This document shows, in pieces, positions 24,131-35,400 of a stretch of DNA of 64,000 nt. Every line of letters starts with the position of its first letter. Position 1 is the stretch's first letter. The translations under genes were made by a program, and so were the position numbers. A model generated the notes under the pieces. The model made no database searches. It saw only the letters and a program-made list of their open reading frames with translations, and was not told the DNA's origin. Origin of the DNA: Epinephelus fuscoguttatus (Eukaryota; Chordata; Actinopteri; Perciformes; Serranidae); the NCBI RefSeq assembly GCF_011397635.1, contig NC_064754.1:29306543-29370542 (forward strand). The letters are read 5' to 3'.

Positions 24131-26201
24131 CACCCGGTTCAAGCTAGTGATGAGAATAACTGAGTTTGTGTCTGTTGTTACCAAAACAAGAAGACAACTG
24201 GGTGAAAAGGTTTCCCTTGCCTTTGTTGGGTCAAGTCCCAGTCCCTCTCTGGACTCCAATATTCAAGTTAGACAAGTGGCCTGCCTTCCCCAGGGGCAGA
24301 AACCACACATAACCTGCTTCTGAGCTCTCCAAACATCCATACAGTAGATCTCTTCCTCCTCTCACAAGGCTGGTTACACTGCATATGAGCTAGTGAGTGA
24401 ATAACTTTCACTTTCAGGAATATCACACATAACTCAAAGTCAGACGGGCAGCTTAAATTCCTGTTTCTGACTCAACTGCTTGGTTTGGTCCCAAATGGCA
24501 CACACTGACCCACTCATTAAGCAGTAAACCTGCAGCTTGACAAGCAGCCCCTGGATGACAGTAATTGTTGCAATCGCAGACGGAGAGTAATTAATGAAGG
24601 GGTCAGAAGTTTCCAGAGGGGTGTCTGCCTGAATTAAAAAGCTCCCGCATGAATCTGAACCTAACCCCTAACCCAGGGCCTGGGTTCAGCTGGGTGAAAC
24701 ATCTGCATGTGCGCTAGAGGTGCGATGATTAGTTGATTAATCGATTATGGCTCATTTATACTCCCTTTATGTACAAAAAAAAAAACATAAAACATGCGAT
24801 TTCAAGACGTCACCTTGGCTCTGGGAAATTACACAGGGCAGGTTCCACTACTTTCTGATATTTAATTGAGTTGAAAATGTCTTCTACAAATCCACACCTG
24901 CAAACAAAAACCACGTCGCCTGAAAGTTAAGATCCAGTGCTGCAACACAGCCTCTAATATAAGCGTGTTGTGGGTGTTGTTTCGTTTTTGTAACAGACTT
25001 TAGACAACTATGCAGCTCCGCAAGCGGCATCAAATTAATTAACAATGACTTACAATACAAAGCACTTTGAACTGAGTGTGCGCTGCTAACAGAGCCAGAT
25101 TGACGGGAAACTTTGGCCCCGCAGCCCTCCCTACAACAGTTGCTTATGACTTCCATGAGAGGCTGAAGGCGAATTCCCTCTGGCGCAGGGCCAGCCACAG
25201 AAACAGTCTGCCTCAGCCACTACACACCAGGACTGGACCTATATGATGTGCTAAATGTCAGCAACATAAATGTGAACATGCTGCGTTTTGACTTTTAGTG
25301 GGAGAGAACAAACAGAATTCACAAAATAAAAACTAACTTGAGTGAACAGATACACCTGAGCCCAATATAAGTGTTTGTTGATTTTAACTTGATGACCGTG
25401 TTACACTTTCTATGGGTTTTAAATGAACATTATTATGCTGATTAACAATTCAGGCTATTATTCAACAAGTGTCAGGCTAGCATTAGAGCCACATTACTTG
25501 GACAAAACTGATACAATGCAAATAATAACTAAAGGTTTTGATATCACTGTATAACAATATGCTGTATATCAGGTACAGGTTAACACCTTGATTGCATCAT
25601 ACACAACAGAGCCCCACTGTCCAAGTTCACTGCAGGATTTTCCTGTAAAGTAATGTATAGACTCATACAGGTAACCCCTCTCAGTCGTCAGTTATGACCC
25701 ACTAGAAGTGTGTGGCAGTGTATTTTTTGCAGCGACTCTGCGCTCTGCCTGTATTTTCTTTCTTTCTTCTTATTTTCTGAGTTTGGGATGTTTATGAGTG
25801 CGTATACCCACGGCACTAAGGTGAGGATGTGGCTTTATTGAAAGGTAACGACCAGGTGCCAGACCATAAGCAGTAGGCATCCAAGAGACATAGTGCCAAA
25901 ATACAAAAATACAGCAAAATGAAAATGAATCTGAGGTTGGTTTTTACTTTCATCTTCAGCATGTGTATAAACAGTAACTGACCTCCCTGCAGAGTATAGC
26001 TTAAAGGATTTCAAACTGAAGTGTGCACAAAGCTGGAAGAGTGACAACATTATTCTCATTTAGATGTGTAACACATGTCTAAATTAGAATTAACCTCATC
26101 CTGTGCCTAGACCCAACAGCAGCAAACACGTCAGGAACATACTGGAGCTAGCAAGAGGAGATAAGACCTGATGCACCAGGGCACGTGATGAGAAGAGTAG
26201 G

Positions 26202-26252
<51 letters not shown>

Positions 26253-26475
26253 AACCACAACAACCTGATGCAAACTGAGGAGTGTCTCTAAAAAACTGTG
26301 AATGAAGCTCATTCCATAGCCGTGTAGCAGCACTATAAACCTACCACTGAGGCTATAAGGCTACTTTCGAATAATATCCCATGCTATGTTACTTGCTGAA
26401 CTTGGTTTAATAGTTAATTTAGTTTTAGCTTAGCATTGTTAACTTAGACAACAGGACCATGTATCATGGAAGCTC
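24131..26475. other. Presumed cnnm2 intron 1, nothing coding seen
   Basis: Non-coding DNA containing a (CA)n microsatellite at 26204-26248. The stretch 24575-24720 includes AGTAATTAATGAAGG and is a possible regulatory element. A GATTAGTTGATTAATCGATT motif near 24727 is probably a repeat fragment. Confidence 0.4.
26204..26248. repeat. (CA)n microsatellite
   Basis: About 22 uninterrupted CA units. Confidence 0.95.
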
Positions 26476-27220
26476 TTTTAAATCTTAAAATCAAAAATAT
26501 ATATTTTTCTTTTTACCTGTAGCGCAGTTTATCAATCTAGATTGTTGTTTACCTTCTCTCGGGTATAATGGAGCCATAGATGGCACTCAGCTTGTGGTGC
26601 TCAAAGCGCCAAAAAAATAAATTTGAAAAACTCAGCAGCAATGTCTCTTGCAAGAAATCATTACCTGGTTACTCAAAATAATCCACCGACCTTGTTGTGG
26701 GCATTTTTCATGTAGGAACTATTTTCTTACTACTTAACTACACCTGGCAACTGTATCACCGCTAAGAAGGAAGCGTGCATCTTCTGCTAGCTCACCTCGC
26801 ACCAATGAGGTAGCTAATGTTACAGCTCAGTAGAGGAGGGCACCATTTATGTTTCTCACGCTGTCACGAGCATGAGCTTCTCGTGAGTAGCACACCTACT
26901 CCTGCACAGTGGGTGAAGGTCAGCAGAAAGAAAATAGTTCCTACATGAAACTGCTCACAACAAGGTCTGTGGATAATGATAAATAACCAGATCACGATTT
27001 GTTGAAAGAGACATTGCTGTTGAGAAGTATTTTTTGGGGCACTTTGAGCACCACAAGCTGAGTGCCATCTAGTTACATTATATTGGAGTAAAGGCAGACA
27101 TTTCTATGGCCGATACCTCCAACACTTGAAACTCACACCAAAAAAATCTAGAATGATAAACAGCACTACAGGTAAGAGGAAAAATGTGTATTTCTGATTT
27201 TGAGGTGAACTGTCCCTTTA
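26476..27220. mobile_element. Long fold-back MITE, copy 1
   Basis: The two halves are inverted copies of each other. GATGGCACTCAGCTTGTGGT, GCTCAAAGCGCC and CAGCAATGTCTCTT on the left (about 26580-26650) return in reverse complement at about 26990-27070. GTAGGAACTATTTTCTT and its inverse lie nearer the centre. The right tip TGAACTGTCCCTTTA is the typical end of a teleost MITE that normally begins TTAAAGGGACAGTTCA. The left tip is eroded. A second copy lies in a poll intron at 61241-61855. Confidence 0.75.
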
Positions 27221-28091
27221 CAAGTTAAACTTCAGTTTAGGTATTTCATCATGATATACTTCTGTTTTAAAATGATACCAGAATCTGACTGTGTTCAAAT
27301 CAAATGACAAAGATGTAGTAATCTGTAATTAGTCACTGATTGTGCATCAGCACAGCAAATTTTGCATCCACAGTCAGAGATCTCACTGCATCCAATCACT
27401 TGTTTAAAAAGCTGAAAACATATGTATTTGTATGTGTCATTAAATTTAACATAATGTTGCATTCAGTGACTTTTGATTTTAGCTGCTGGCTGTCAGCTGA
27501 TTCTTCTATACATCTGTTTTTTATACCTATAGTAGTGCTTACACATCAGATGTTCACAGTCCACATGGACTAATAGAATAATTAAGGTGACGGATACTGC
27601 AAGGGTTATATTTGCTGATAAGATAATTGTTAAAAATGCAGCAGAATATGGCACACAATGTTTCCTGCCGCAAATGCATGTCAGTAAATAGTCAACTGTG
27701 ATGAAAACAAACAAACCCCCCTAACTAGTATATTATGCAATGCTAATTTGGCATGGAGAACTTCACCTAATTTCTGGTAATGGAGCTGAATGATTTGCTC
27801 TGTTTTCCTCCCAATCCTCTTAAAGCAAAGTGAATATTCTAATGAGCACGCAATGCATCAATCATGCTTTCCCCCACATGTTAAGTATTGATAAATCAGT
27901 TGCTGAACAGGTGTATCACTGGGTGACTCCTATAGCTGCGTATGTCGGCGTAAAGAAAGAACACACTAGTCTCAAATCCACACACAGTGCCAGGAATAAC
28001 TTAGTCAGAGGCAACAACAGAGAGGGGGGTGGCTATGCAAAACATCAGGTAAACTGTGGGTGAGGTAAACATCTTTCTCAAACTCCATGTG

Positions 28092-28130
<39 letters not shown>

Positions 28131-29240
28131 CACATGGGGGGCTCGAGGGTGTTAGAGGCTGTTATTCATTATCCACACGACTGCATTCCAGGGCTGGACA
28201 AAAGGAGTTATCGCCACCATCATTCAGAGGCAAGCACACGAAAGGTAGAGAGGGATTTAAGCAGGTTCTCAAACAAGATGCCCCCACCTGATAACCTTAG
28301 CACTGCCGTTGCACCATTCCCACATGTCCTAATGCATTCACAAATCAGAGAGGGAGAGAGGAAGGGGAAAGAGTAAGAAAAAGTGAATGAGAGGGCAAGG
28401 TAATAGGAGGAAAGCAGGAGGAGAGAGAAAGAGAGAGAAACCGTGTGAACATTAACACTGAATGGAAGCGATGGAGAGAGATAAGGACACCTCCGCCTCC
28501 CCTTTACAGGAAGTGGCCAGCGAGGCTGTGGCAAGTGCACCTCACTACTGGTGTGGCGGCTTCAGTGCTCTGCTAGGCAAAACAACCCTTTCTTGATTTC
28601 TTGTGGAGTCTTTAAGGAGACACAAATTGTCCTCCCCCGTTTATTCCTGAAGATCAGGTTTTAAACTTGTAGGCAAGGGCATAGATTTCGTTTCAACATT
28701 GGAGAGGGACATATGAAACGGGGGAGGTTGGAAGTCCTTTCCCAGGAAATTTGGAGCATCAAACACTTAAATTTATGTTTTCTGGTGAATTTCTACGCAC
28801 CGGTTTGTGCCTTTCTTGCATCAATTTAAGGCAGAAATGTATTTAATTTAATCAAAATAAAAGTCCTCTGCTACTTTATGTTTTAATTGTGGGGGATAAA
28901 TGCGCATGCTCTAAATATTGAGAGGTCAGTGGCCTCTGCACCTCCCTCTGAAATCTAGCCTGTGCATTTAGGATTCACTTACACACCTTGACCTTTTAAT
29001 GAATAGAGCAGCACATGCATTCAGTAAAGGACAAAGTGTGTAATTCACCTTTCCCTCATCCAGTGGTGGGGAGGGTGGACAGGTGAAAGGCCAACCACCT
29101 TGAGCAGTGACCTTTGACACTTAAGGGTCAAGAGAGGTTAAACTGAAAGAGAGCAGGCTCGCTGATACCTTTATCTAGTGAGATAGCATGAATTAAAGTG
29201 ATACATGAGAAACAAAGTGCACTCTATCTAGTTGTCTCAC
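27221..29240. other. Presumed cnnm2 intron 1 next to its donor site, nothing coding seen
   Basis: Non-coding DNA with a (CA)n microsatellite at 28095-28129. The stretch 28140-28330 has balanced composition and no repeat signature. Purine-rich GAGAGA sequence fills about 28350-28440. The cnnm2 donor GTGAG is at 29240-29236. Confidence 0.5.
28095..28129. repeat. (AC)n microsatellite
   Basis: About 17 AC units. Confidence 0.95.
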
Positions 29241-30726
29241 CTTTTTTAAACTCCTCCAGCATTGCATCCAACTTGGTGTCATTGAACACAAAATGTAACG
29301 GGTGGCTGTAAAACTTTGTGATTGTTTTGAGAGGGGTGCAATCATCTGGGTCCACAAACGCCAGGTCCTTGACAAAGAGCAGATCCACTATGTTGGACCT
29401 CTCGCCCTCGAAGACTGGAATGCGCGTGTAGCCGCTCTTCATGATCTCGGACATGGTGTTAAAGTCGAGGGTGCCATCCCCGGGGATCATGAAGCAATCT
29501 CTCAGCGGCGTCATGACGTCCTCCACGGTCTTAGTCCTGAGCTCCAGCGCGCCCTGGATGATGTTGAGCTCCTCCTTCACCAGGTCGTTGTAGGGGTCCG
29601 TGACGCGCAGCATCTCCAGAAGCTTCTCCCGGTTGTACACGGTTCCTATCTCCTGTCCCAGGAGGTAGTCTAGCAGCTTGCTCACCGGGTAGGACGCAGG
29701 GAAGGTGAGCAGCATGAAGAACTTGGTGAGGAATATGGTGTTGGCCCCGACAGCGAGGCCGTGTCTGGAGCAGATGGCCTGGGGCACGATTTCCCCAAAA
29801 ATGACTATTCCAATGGTGGACATGACCACGGCTATCAACCCCGACCCGGCGATATCATCCAGCAGGATGGTCAGCGTGGTGTTCACCAGCACGTTCCCGA
29901 GCAGAAGCGAGCAAAGCAAGTAATTCCCTTGGCTCCTGACCGGCTCTATTTTTTTGGCGTAATTCTTCTCCTTCTCCGTGCCGCAGTTCTGGACTATCTG
30001 GAGCTCCATGGGGTCCAGAGCCATGAGCCCCAGGTTCAACCCGCTGAACATGCCCGACAGGCACAGCAACATGGAGATGAAGATGACCTGGAGCCAGAAA
30101 GGCAGCAGAAACTTTTTCTCCTCCACCACTATCACTTTGGTGTCATCCCCATCGTGGTAGATCCAGGTGTTCTCCGTCCACGGGTCGTGCATCCCGGCCA
30201 CGGCCGGTGTCGCGGTGGCGATGCAAAGGTAATACGCTTTACTCCTCTCCGTCTTCCGCAGGGGTTTGACCTCAATTTCAACTATTCCGGACGTCTTTCG
30301 ATTCAGGATGATGTTGGGCAATATAATTATATCCGAAGTCCTAATACCGCAGGGATGCAAGCCGGACGAGTCCTCTTGGCTCTGGTTATCCCCCGAGGAA
30401 CTGTCAAGGCTCCCTACCGTCCTGCTCCGCTCATGTTCCGTGAAAGCAATTTTGGACCAGGTCTCGTTGTTGATGTTCTGCCCGTACACCCTTAATTTCA
30501 CCCGAGACCGCTCACTCACCCGCAGGTAGCCTTTATCCATGAAGGAAATGTCGTCCGTGTCCTCCAGTCGGAGCCCTATGATGACGGTCTCCTCGGACCC
30601 TTCCTTGCCACTTGTCGGGGTGACACAACAGCCAGTGACAGTTAAGAAAATCATCGCCAAAGCTCGGACCCGGTTAAGTGACGCCATTTTTGCAGCGGTG
30701 GGTGCCTGGGATAACGGCTCTGCCAT
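29241..30726 (-). CDS. cnnm2: CNNM2-like magnesium transport mediator, first coding exon (5' partial gene in window)
   Basis: CNNM proteins are plasma-membrane Mg2+ transport mediators; CNNM2 is linked to renal and brain magnesium handling in mammals. This exon gives 495 codons plus one base. In order it shows a hydrophobic leader (about residues 22-36), an extracellular domain with the NNETW glycosylation sequon near residue 87, a DUF21 membrane domain (about 207-370) opening with [20 protein letters not shown], the [10 protein letters not shown] stretch near 310, and the first CBS domain (from VEDVMTPL near 401). The exon stops after EEFKK at AAAAAAG|GTGAG, the place where I recall human CNNM2 exon 1 ending. 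The first ATG is at 30726 (ATGGCAGAG). A start at 30744 would need a TTG codon, so it is not used. The second CBS and cNMP-like domains must be encoded beyond the low-coordinate edge, because I found no such exon in 1-29240. It might be the a or b teleost paralogue. Confidence 0.93.
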
Positions 30727-31030
30727 ATTGATAACCGTTGGCAACCGACCGCCTGAATGAAAAGGGCTTTTAAAAATCAGAGCCAGTCGGAGTCCGCCTT
30801 CATCTCCGCCGAGGGTTGCCGTGACTTGTGCATCGGGACCTGCTCGTTCCCACTACGTGTCCGACACTGATGACTCGCGAGCGCAGGCTTACGGGCCAAC
30901 TCGTGCCTCCCCTGATGTCCCCGAGACAGGCGACGGCGGCGACCAATCAGGAGGGGCCGTTGGCCGGGGGGCGGGGCGTCCGCAGCCTCCTTGGCGAATC
31001 AAATTCCAAAACAAGTGCACCTCATGTTAA
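30727..31030 (-). promoter_or_regulatory. cnnm2: GC/CpG-rich 5' region of cnnm2
   Basis: GC-rich DNA with many CpG dinucleotides starts just upstream of the cnnm2 ATG and fades at about 31030 into AT-rich sequence. It contains a GGGGCGGGGC box (about 30970-30980), an Sp1-type site. No TATA box is evident, fitting a CpG-type promoter. The transcription start was not located. Confidence 0.6.
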
Positions 31031-32378
31031 GAGACAGACAGGACTCTGCTCGTGACTTTTTTAACATACATCCTACTACATGAGACTCAGTGTACATGAT
31101 TTAAGTGCATTTAATTTAAACTGACATATGAATAAAGATGGACACAGTAGCACGAGCTCCTGCACAGTGTAATGCAATGCCATACAACTGAAATACTGTC
31201 ACATTTAAATTGAGACTGTCAGAGGTGTTTATTCAACTTCATGGTAATCTGTGAGGCACTGTGTGTTTAATTGGCATTGCATTGCACATTGATGCTAAAC
31301 CACTACTCCTTCACTAGTGTTTCTCACACTTTCGGAGATGCAAACTCTTAAAATGAAGTGTTATCTCCTTATCACCTTCTATCACAGGTTTGGCATTAAT
31401 GTGGATGTGAGTTGTAGGTCTAATTTAGTTTAACCAAATAATAATTTCTCTTCTAATATTTTATTTGAAGGATTTTAAGAGAAGCAGAGAGGGAAAATGA
31501 TTCTGTGTTTCACCAGAAAAAGCACAATTACAGAAATGTAAAAAAATGTCGCAAAATAATATATATTTCCCCTTTATCCTTCTTTTATGCCTTTTAGGAC
31601 TCCATGAGGTGTTGCGACACCCAAATTGGGAGCTGCTGCCTACAGTATATAGTTTCAGAGTGGGTGTGTATTCATCAGTGACCAGTGATAAAGGCCTGTT
31701 TCAGCAGACTTGGCTTCTTGATTTAAAGGCACCTCATGCAATGCAGGTGTGCATAACCCACCATATGATATGTGCAAAAATGAACATATAACATTCATCT
31801 GATTGGCAGTATTTATTGTCTTATAACAGAAATAACACATAATAATTAACAGAACTTTGAAAAGCTCACACTGATGCATAACCTGGTAATATACTGCTAA
31901 AACAAATCAATTCAATTCGAGGTATTACAAGAGAAGTACAGTCATTTGTAAAGGCAAAGGTGGAAAGTCCTGATAAAGGTGTGGATGGCACAGTTTAGAA
32001 ATTCAAATGTCTAAGACCATAGACAAGCACATTATGAGAAGAGGCACCAATACCGTTCAAGATTATGTACACATTTTGAATTTGTTAGTGTTCTGATTTT
32101 GCCTTAATACAAACCAAAAGTCATTTTATTTCAGCAATATTATTATTTGAATAAATTAAATTCATGTATTCAGTCTTTTCTCATCCCCATGTTGAGGCGA
32201 TAAACAGGCAAGTGTGCACAGAGCATCAATAACAGATGTTCATGCAGCAGTAATTAATTTCGATTGCTGACATCTCATTCAAATGTTAATAAGATGCAAC
32301 ATAATGACGCTGCATAGGGCATAATTAAGTGAGTGCTGTCATACTGTGAACTGCTGTTACACAGTATGATGCTGGGCC
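31031..32378. other. Intergenic, cnnm2 5' side to as3mt 3' side
   Basis: AT-rich with no gene recognised. The part next to 32378 may include as3mt 3' UTR if the first polyadenylation signal is skipped. Confidence 0.5.
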
Positions 32379-32384
32379 TTTATT
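32379..32384 (-). terminator. as3mt: Possible as3mt polyadenylation signal
   Basis: AATAAA on the minus strand, 20 bases after the as3mt stop codon. If used, it gives a very short 3' UTR. Longer alternatives cannot be excluded. Confidence 0.4.
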
Positions 32385-32404
32385 TATCAGTGCTCTTCCC
32401 ACCA

Positions 32405-35400
32405 TCACTTGCAGCAGGTAGCAGACTGTGTGCTGCAGCATCCCCCTGTGGCTGAACCTGGACCTTGTTTCTCCAGCTGAGGGGCCAGCTCGAAAGGATC
32501 CACAATGCCTGGCTGTTGCAACACATCAACAAGGTAGAAATCAGCGGGATTTCACAACCTACATCCAGTTCTATTTAAAAATGACATATATAATAACTGT
32601 GTTTCATCCAAGACCATTGGTAGGAATGTAGAGAATTTTGAATAGTGAACTCTCTCTTTCTGATTATCTAGCATTGAACACCAATTAATGTGCTGAACAT
32701 TTTATGTAATAGCAGAATAAAAAGTTGTTAGATGCAGTGTTTACTCCTGGTATCAGTGTCTCTTTTATCAAACACTGGTTGTTCATTTACAGCAGGTTTT
32801 TCACAGTAGCTGTGCTTTCAACAACAAGACCAAAGGCTTTTTACTACTATTATCGTCCGAAGGTTAAACCCAGGGACAAATTTAGATAAATCACTGGGAT
32901 TTTCAGTTTCCATCTTTGCTTCATGAAAACAAAATGGAGATCCCTCAACAGCAGAACAACATGAGTAACTAAAGGATTAGTGTAGTCTTTGAAAAACATA
33001 TAGTGGTGTTTGTAGATGTCTTTGTGCACAGAATGACCATGAGAGCCGATAAGATGGCATTCCATTAGCTGAGAAGAGAACATTCCTTCCTGTTCAAGGT
33101 TCCCCAGCATGACTCCACAGTCTGGTTATGACTCCAAGACAGCTGCTTGACCTTGTGCGAGAGGATGTGTGCGTATGTATGTTTGAATGGGTATGTGAGT
33201 GTGTGTGTGTGTGTGTGTGTGTAAGGACTTGCAGCATGCGCCCTGGTGCACACATGCGTGTGTGACTATGTGCAGTTTAGACAGTGGGGCTCTCTGGGTG
33301 TGTCACACACTTGAAACTGATAGGCCGAACACACTGACCTCTAGTGCTCAGAAAGAAAAAAAAAAGACACATGAAGACATTTCCACATTCAGGAATTCAA
33401 CTGTGACACTGACCTTAGGTTTGACTCCACAAGACTCACTTGGGCCTCCCGGTGGCTGGATAGTGAAGTCCTCCCTAAATCTGGAGTGGGTCAGGATGGA
33501 AGCCAACTCTCCATCGACCTCCACTACTTCATTGACCTGTGAAATACACCCACATCTGACATCATCTGCATACAGTGCATGAGCTGAATACACTGAGCTG
33601 TTCTTTCACTGCAGGATGTACAGACCTTGAATGTGTACTGACAGTCAAACTGGAAGGTGTCCTCTACTCCTGTCACGCTCCCGTTATATATGACCTGACA
33701 GGGCTTGGTTTTGCCTTTGGGGACCTTAAACAGGCGGTATGTGACAGAGACAAACTTGAAGTCACCTGTATTGCCAGAATAGATAAGAGGAAATGAATAA
33801 ATGCATCAGTCAACCTAAGCAATAATCTACCGAACAATTAACAACTGATCTGCAAGTTGCACAAACACAATAAGAAGTTAGCGATAACAGTTTAGTAGAA
33901 CCCAATTTAATGAATTTTAAACATTAACTAGAACTGTGCAGCATTAAATAAAGCTCCAGCTTTATTTATCTAAATTCTGAAAACTTGAATCTATCTAAAA
34001 CAAGATAATATTTTTTAAACATGATTTAAACATTTACATCATTTACACTAAAAAAAAAATATCACAAAATCAAATCTATTTAAAATGAACAGAAGGGTTA
34101 ATAAAATCACATATTTTTGCATATGGTGTTGCCACTATGTAACAAACAATGATGTTAATGTGATTTTTAAGAACTGCAAATGTGGGCTCCAGGTAAATCT
34201 TTGAAACCAAACAGACAAAATGGTGGCATTTAAGGTTTCAAAAGTTTTTCTGTAGTGTCCAAATTCAGTTTGAGTGACAAAAATCTGGAGCCTATCCCAG
34301 CTGACATTGGGCGAGAGACGGGGTACACTCTGGACAGTTCCACAGACTATCACAGGGCTGACACATGGAGACAGACAATCATTCATGCTCACATTCACAC
34401 CTGCGGTCAACTTAGAGTCACCAATTAACCTAATGTGCATGTCTTTGGACTCTGGGAGGAAACTGGAGTACGCTGACTTGGGAAAGCATGCAAGCTCTGC
34501 ACAGAGGGGACCCCCCACCCCCCCACCCCCACGTTTCAGCCAGGAACTGTCTTGCTGTGAGGCGACAATGCTAACCACTGCTCCACCGTGTCTCCCCTAC
34601 ATCAAAATATCCATATTCAAACTCACACACAACTCATGCAGATCTTAGTCTTATTTATCCAGTCATCTCCTCCGTTTTTCCCAAACACAAGCATTTTGCC
34701 AAAACTGAACTATTTAAAATTGAACTGAAAATGAAACTTATCTAAGCCCTCTTCAAAGCCAGACTCCTATACTACATTTTTTTTTAGCAAAAATGCCTGT
34801 GTGTTTAGGAAGTACTGAGCATACGACTGGAAAAATAAGACTTGGATTATACTGCACGAGTTGTGAGAGAGTTTGTCAATGCTAGTTTTGCTGTCCTACA
34901 GACCCATGGTCCATCCACACAGGTGTTTTCACTTAATAAGGCTATTAGACCTCTCTGTAGGCGTGAGCACACTATGTTTGATTGACATTTGCCTCACTCT
35001 CCTGTAGAGTTTATTGCACCTATCAGGGCAATAAACTCAAGTGGTTAATGAACTTTGGTTACCTCATATAATTCTTTGCTCTCTTCAACCTAAGCAGAAG
35101 TCTAATTAGCAAGAATAAGTGGAAACACCTGTAAGGCCTTTAAAGAAATATGTTTTTGGATCAATCTTGGCTGAAACTAAACAGAAGTACATAAGTAAAA
35201 GAGTTTCAAATTAAGTTCAGTCTTAAAATACATTGTATTAGTGGCACGCCATTTATGTAATTTTAGTTTAGAAATTAATGCTCATTACTGCGACCCACTC
35301 TGCAATAAAAAAAAAAAACTAAACAGTATCAAACCCAGAGCGTCCTGCAGCTCTTTGTTGTCAACAGTGATGATGTTGGCTGTAACCAGCCGTGGTGTGC

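Noticed and set aside
28056-28376. Frame with a long histidine-threonine repeat
   Set aside because: It is produced by the (AC)n microsatellite. The same holds for frames at 26148-26333 and 52083-52490.
29302-30760. Plus-strand open frames, up to 244 codons, opposite cnnm2 exon 1
   Set aside because: They are GC-driven antisense shadows of the conserved cnnm2 exon and show no recognisable domain.
34135-34648. Frames of 124-147 codons on both strands
   Set aside because: They mostly coincide with the dispersed repeat at 34275-34603.
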